This document shows positions 51,413 to 52,329 of a stretch of 52,329 bases of DNA, piece by piece. The stretch comes from Hyphomicrobiales bacterium. Lineage in GTDB: Bacteria > Pseudomonadota > Alphaproteobacteria > Rhizobiales > NORP267. The translations under genes and the position numbers were made by a program. Each line of letters begins with the position of its first letter. Position 1 is the first letter of the stretch. A model generated the notes under the pieces. It did not search any database. It was not told the origin of the DNA and saw only the letters and a program-made list of their open reading frames with translations. The stretch is taken from the NCBI GenBank assembly GCA_021775855.1, contig JAJFGZ010000072.1, positions 1-52,329 of the forward strand, read 5' to 3'.

Positions 51413-52329
51413 GCACGCCAACTGCAATTGTCGTGCTCGGACCGTCAGGTCTTGCGACAGCACGGGTTCTCGAGGGGGCGTTGCCACATGCTTCTATCCA
51501 TGGGCTAAAAGGCCGGGTGACTGAATGTGACGTGACTTTTGAAAAAACCATGTCGCATCTCGCCGAACTGTTTGAGGCGGGAACTCCGATCGTTGGTCTA
51601 TGTGCTTCAGGAATTTTGATCCGCGCACTCGGGAGCCTTCTCGCTGATAAGCAGGAAGAACCGCCGGTCATCGCGGTTGCCGAAGACGGCAGCGCCGTCG
51701 TGCCGCTGCTCGGCGGGCACCACGGCGCGAACGCGCTGGCTCGAGAGGTTGCCGACGCGCTTGGCGTACTGCCGGCGATCACCACAGGCGGCGATGTGCG
51801 CTTCGGCGTGGCGCTCGACGCGCCGCCACAGGGCTGGGTGCTCGCCAACCCTGAGCATGCCAAAGACGTAATGGCGTCGTTGCTTGCCGGCGCGCACGCG
51901 CGGATTATAGGGGACGCCCCCTGGGTGGAACAGTCGCGGCTGCCAATGGCCAAAGACGGTGAAATTGAATTGGTGGTCACCCATAATATTGAGCAGGGAT
52001 CGCCATCAAAACTCATCTACCACCCGAAACGCCTCGCTCTCGGGGTTGGCTGCGAGCGCGGTTGTGAACCCGGCGAACTCATAGAACTCGTTGTGAAAAC
52101 GCTTGCAGAACACAATCTTGTGCCAGGCGCTATCGCTATCGTGGGGTCGCTGGATCTCAAGGCTGATGAGACCGCGATGCATGCGCTCGCCGATCATGTT
52201 GGTGCGCCGGCGCGTTTCTTCTCCGTTGATGAACTGAATGCGGAGGCTCCCCGCCTCAAGAACCCATCTGAGATTGTCTTGCGCGAAGTGGGGTGCCCCG
52301 GCGTCGCGGAAGGGGCCGCATTGGCATCG
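51409..52329 (+). CDS. cbiG: CbiG-like cobalt-precorrin-5A hydrolase domain, open at window end
   Basis: 307 codons with no stop before the window ends. ATG start in an ATGA overlap with cobI. The CbiG N-domain is seen in LCASGILIRALGSLL and VVPLLGGHHGANALAREVADALG then TTGGD; the C-terminal CobE/CbiG domain begins LALGVGCERGCEPGELIELV, with IGSLDLKADE-like VGSLDLKADE and the VGCPGVAEGAALA end. The CbiG part is essentially complete, so the continuing frame may be a fusion to a CobJ/CbiH methyltransferase, an arrangement known in alphaproteobacteria (inference). It opens the delta-lactone of cobalt-precorrin-5A and releases acetaldehyde. Confidence 0.88.
   Translation, partial: MSTPTAIVVLGPSGLATARVLEGALPHASIHGLKGRVTECDVTFEKTMSHLAELFEAGTPIVGLCASGILIRALGSLLADKQEEPPVIAVAEDGSAVVPLLGGHHGANALAREVADALGVLPAITTGGDVRFGVALDAPPQGWVLANPEHAKDVMASLLAGAHARIIGDAPWVEQSRLPMAKDGEIELVVTHNIEQGSPSKLIYHPKRLALGVGCERGCEPGELIELVVKTLAEHNLVPGAIAIVGSLDLKADETAMHALADHVGAPARFFSVDELNAEAPRLKNPSEIVLREVGCPGVAEGAALAS

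Noticed and set aside
1-52329. tRNA, rRNA genes and CRISPR arrays
   Set aside because: I looked for clover-leaf T-loop blocks and regularly spaced repeats and found none I could support.

Overview
The window looks like a chromosomal segment of a mesophilic alphaproteobacterium. I infer this from gene content (two Lrp/LysR-rich catabolic regions, liv-type ABC transporter, CobN/CobO/CobH/CobL/CobI cobalamin genes with a CbtAB cobalt transporter, DUF6455, a LinB-like dehalogenase), moderate GC and alphaproteobacteria-like transposase debris. I cannot name the genus from sequence alone.

1-572 is insertion-sequence debris (an IS3-like orfA tail and a frameshifted, truncated IS6-family transposase). 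573-17608 is the most interesting part: a catabolic island with a GntR regulator, a three-gene glutamate-synthase-like set (class-II amidotransferase, GXGXG protein, FMN/Fe-S synthase) resembling N-methylglutamate synthase, a DUF6455 protein, a sarcosine-oxidase-like flavoprotein, a glutamine-synthetase-like ligase, then a compact bacterial microcompartment (BMC) operon: BMC-P, BMC-H, opine-dehydrogenase-like protein, CoA-acylating aldehyde dehydrogenase, BMC-T, a malate-dehydrogenase-like enzyme with a long N-terminal extension, and a Rid-family protein. A complete branched-chain-type ABC importer follows. A palindrome, ATACTGTATACAGTAT or close variants, sits upstream of each transcription unit (four copies), so the GntR protein probably controls all of it. 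My working model (inference): an amine is imported, joined to glutamate as an N-alkyl-glutamate or gamma-glutamyl amide, oxidised to release an aldehyde, and the aldehyde is converted to an acyl-CoA inside a minimal shell. NADH would be re-oxidised by the malate/opine-type dehydrogenases instead of an alcohol dehydrogenase. I recognise no signature enzyme of the classical BMC types (no B12 diol dehydratase, ethanolamine lyase, glycyl-radical enzyme, aldolase, PduL or EutD).

17609-22428 holds an Lrp regulator, a semialdehyde-type aldehyde dehydrogenase and a class-III aminotransferase, bracketed by two degenerate copies of a ~160-bp repeat; each carries the C-terminal end of a dead serine recombinase. 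22429-40755 is a loosely organised accessory region: AraC regulator, DUF1326-rhodanese-DUF2182 set, methyltransferases, TetR-AidB pair, IS481 fragment, two paralogous LysR regulators each divergent from a MAPEG or glutathione-transferase gene, acyl-CoA synthetase, LinB-like haloalkane dehalogenase, three related rhodanese-type sulfurtransferases and an L-2-hydroxyglutarate oxidase.

40880-52329 is a cobalamin biosynthesis cluster: a cobalamin riboswitch upstream of cbtB-cbtA-cobW-cobN-cobO, then a structured leader with a 19-codon open frame coupled to cbiX(long form)-cobH-cobL-cobI-cbiG, the last running off the window. Most genes in the two cobalamin blocks and the BMC/liv operons overlap or are separated by only a few bases, indicating translational coupling.
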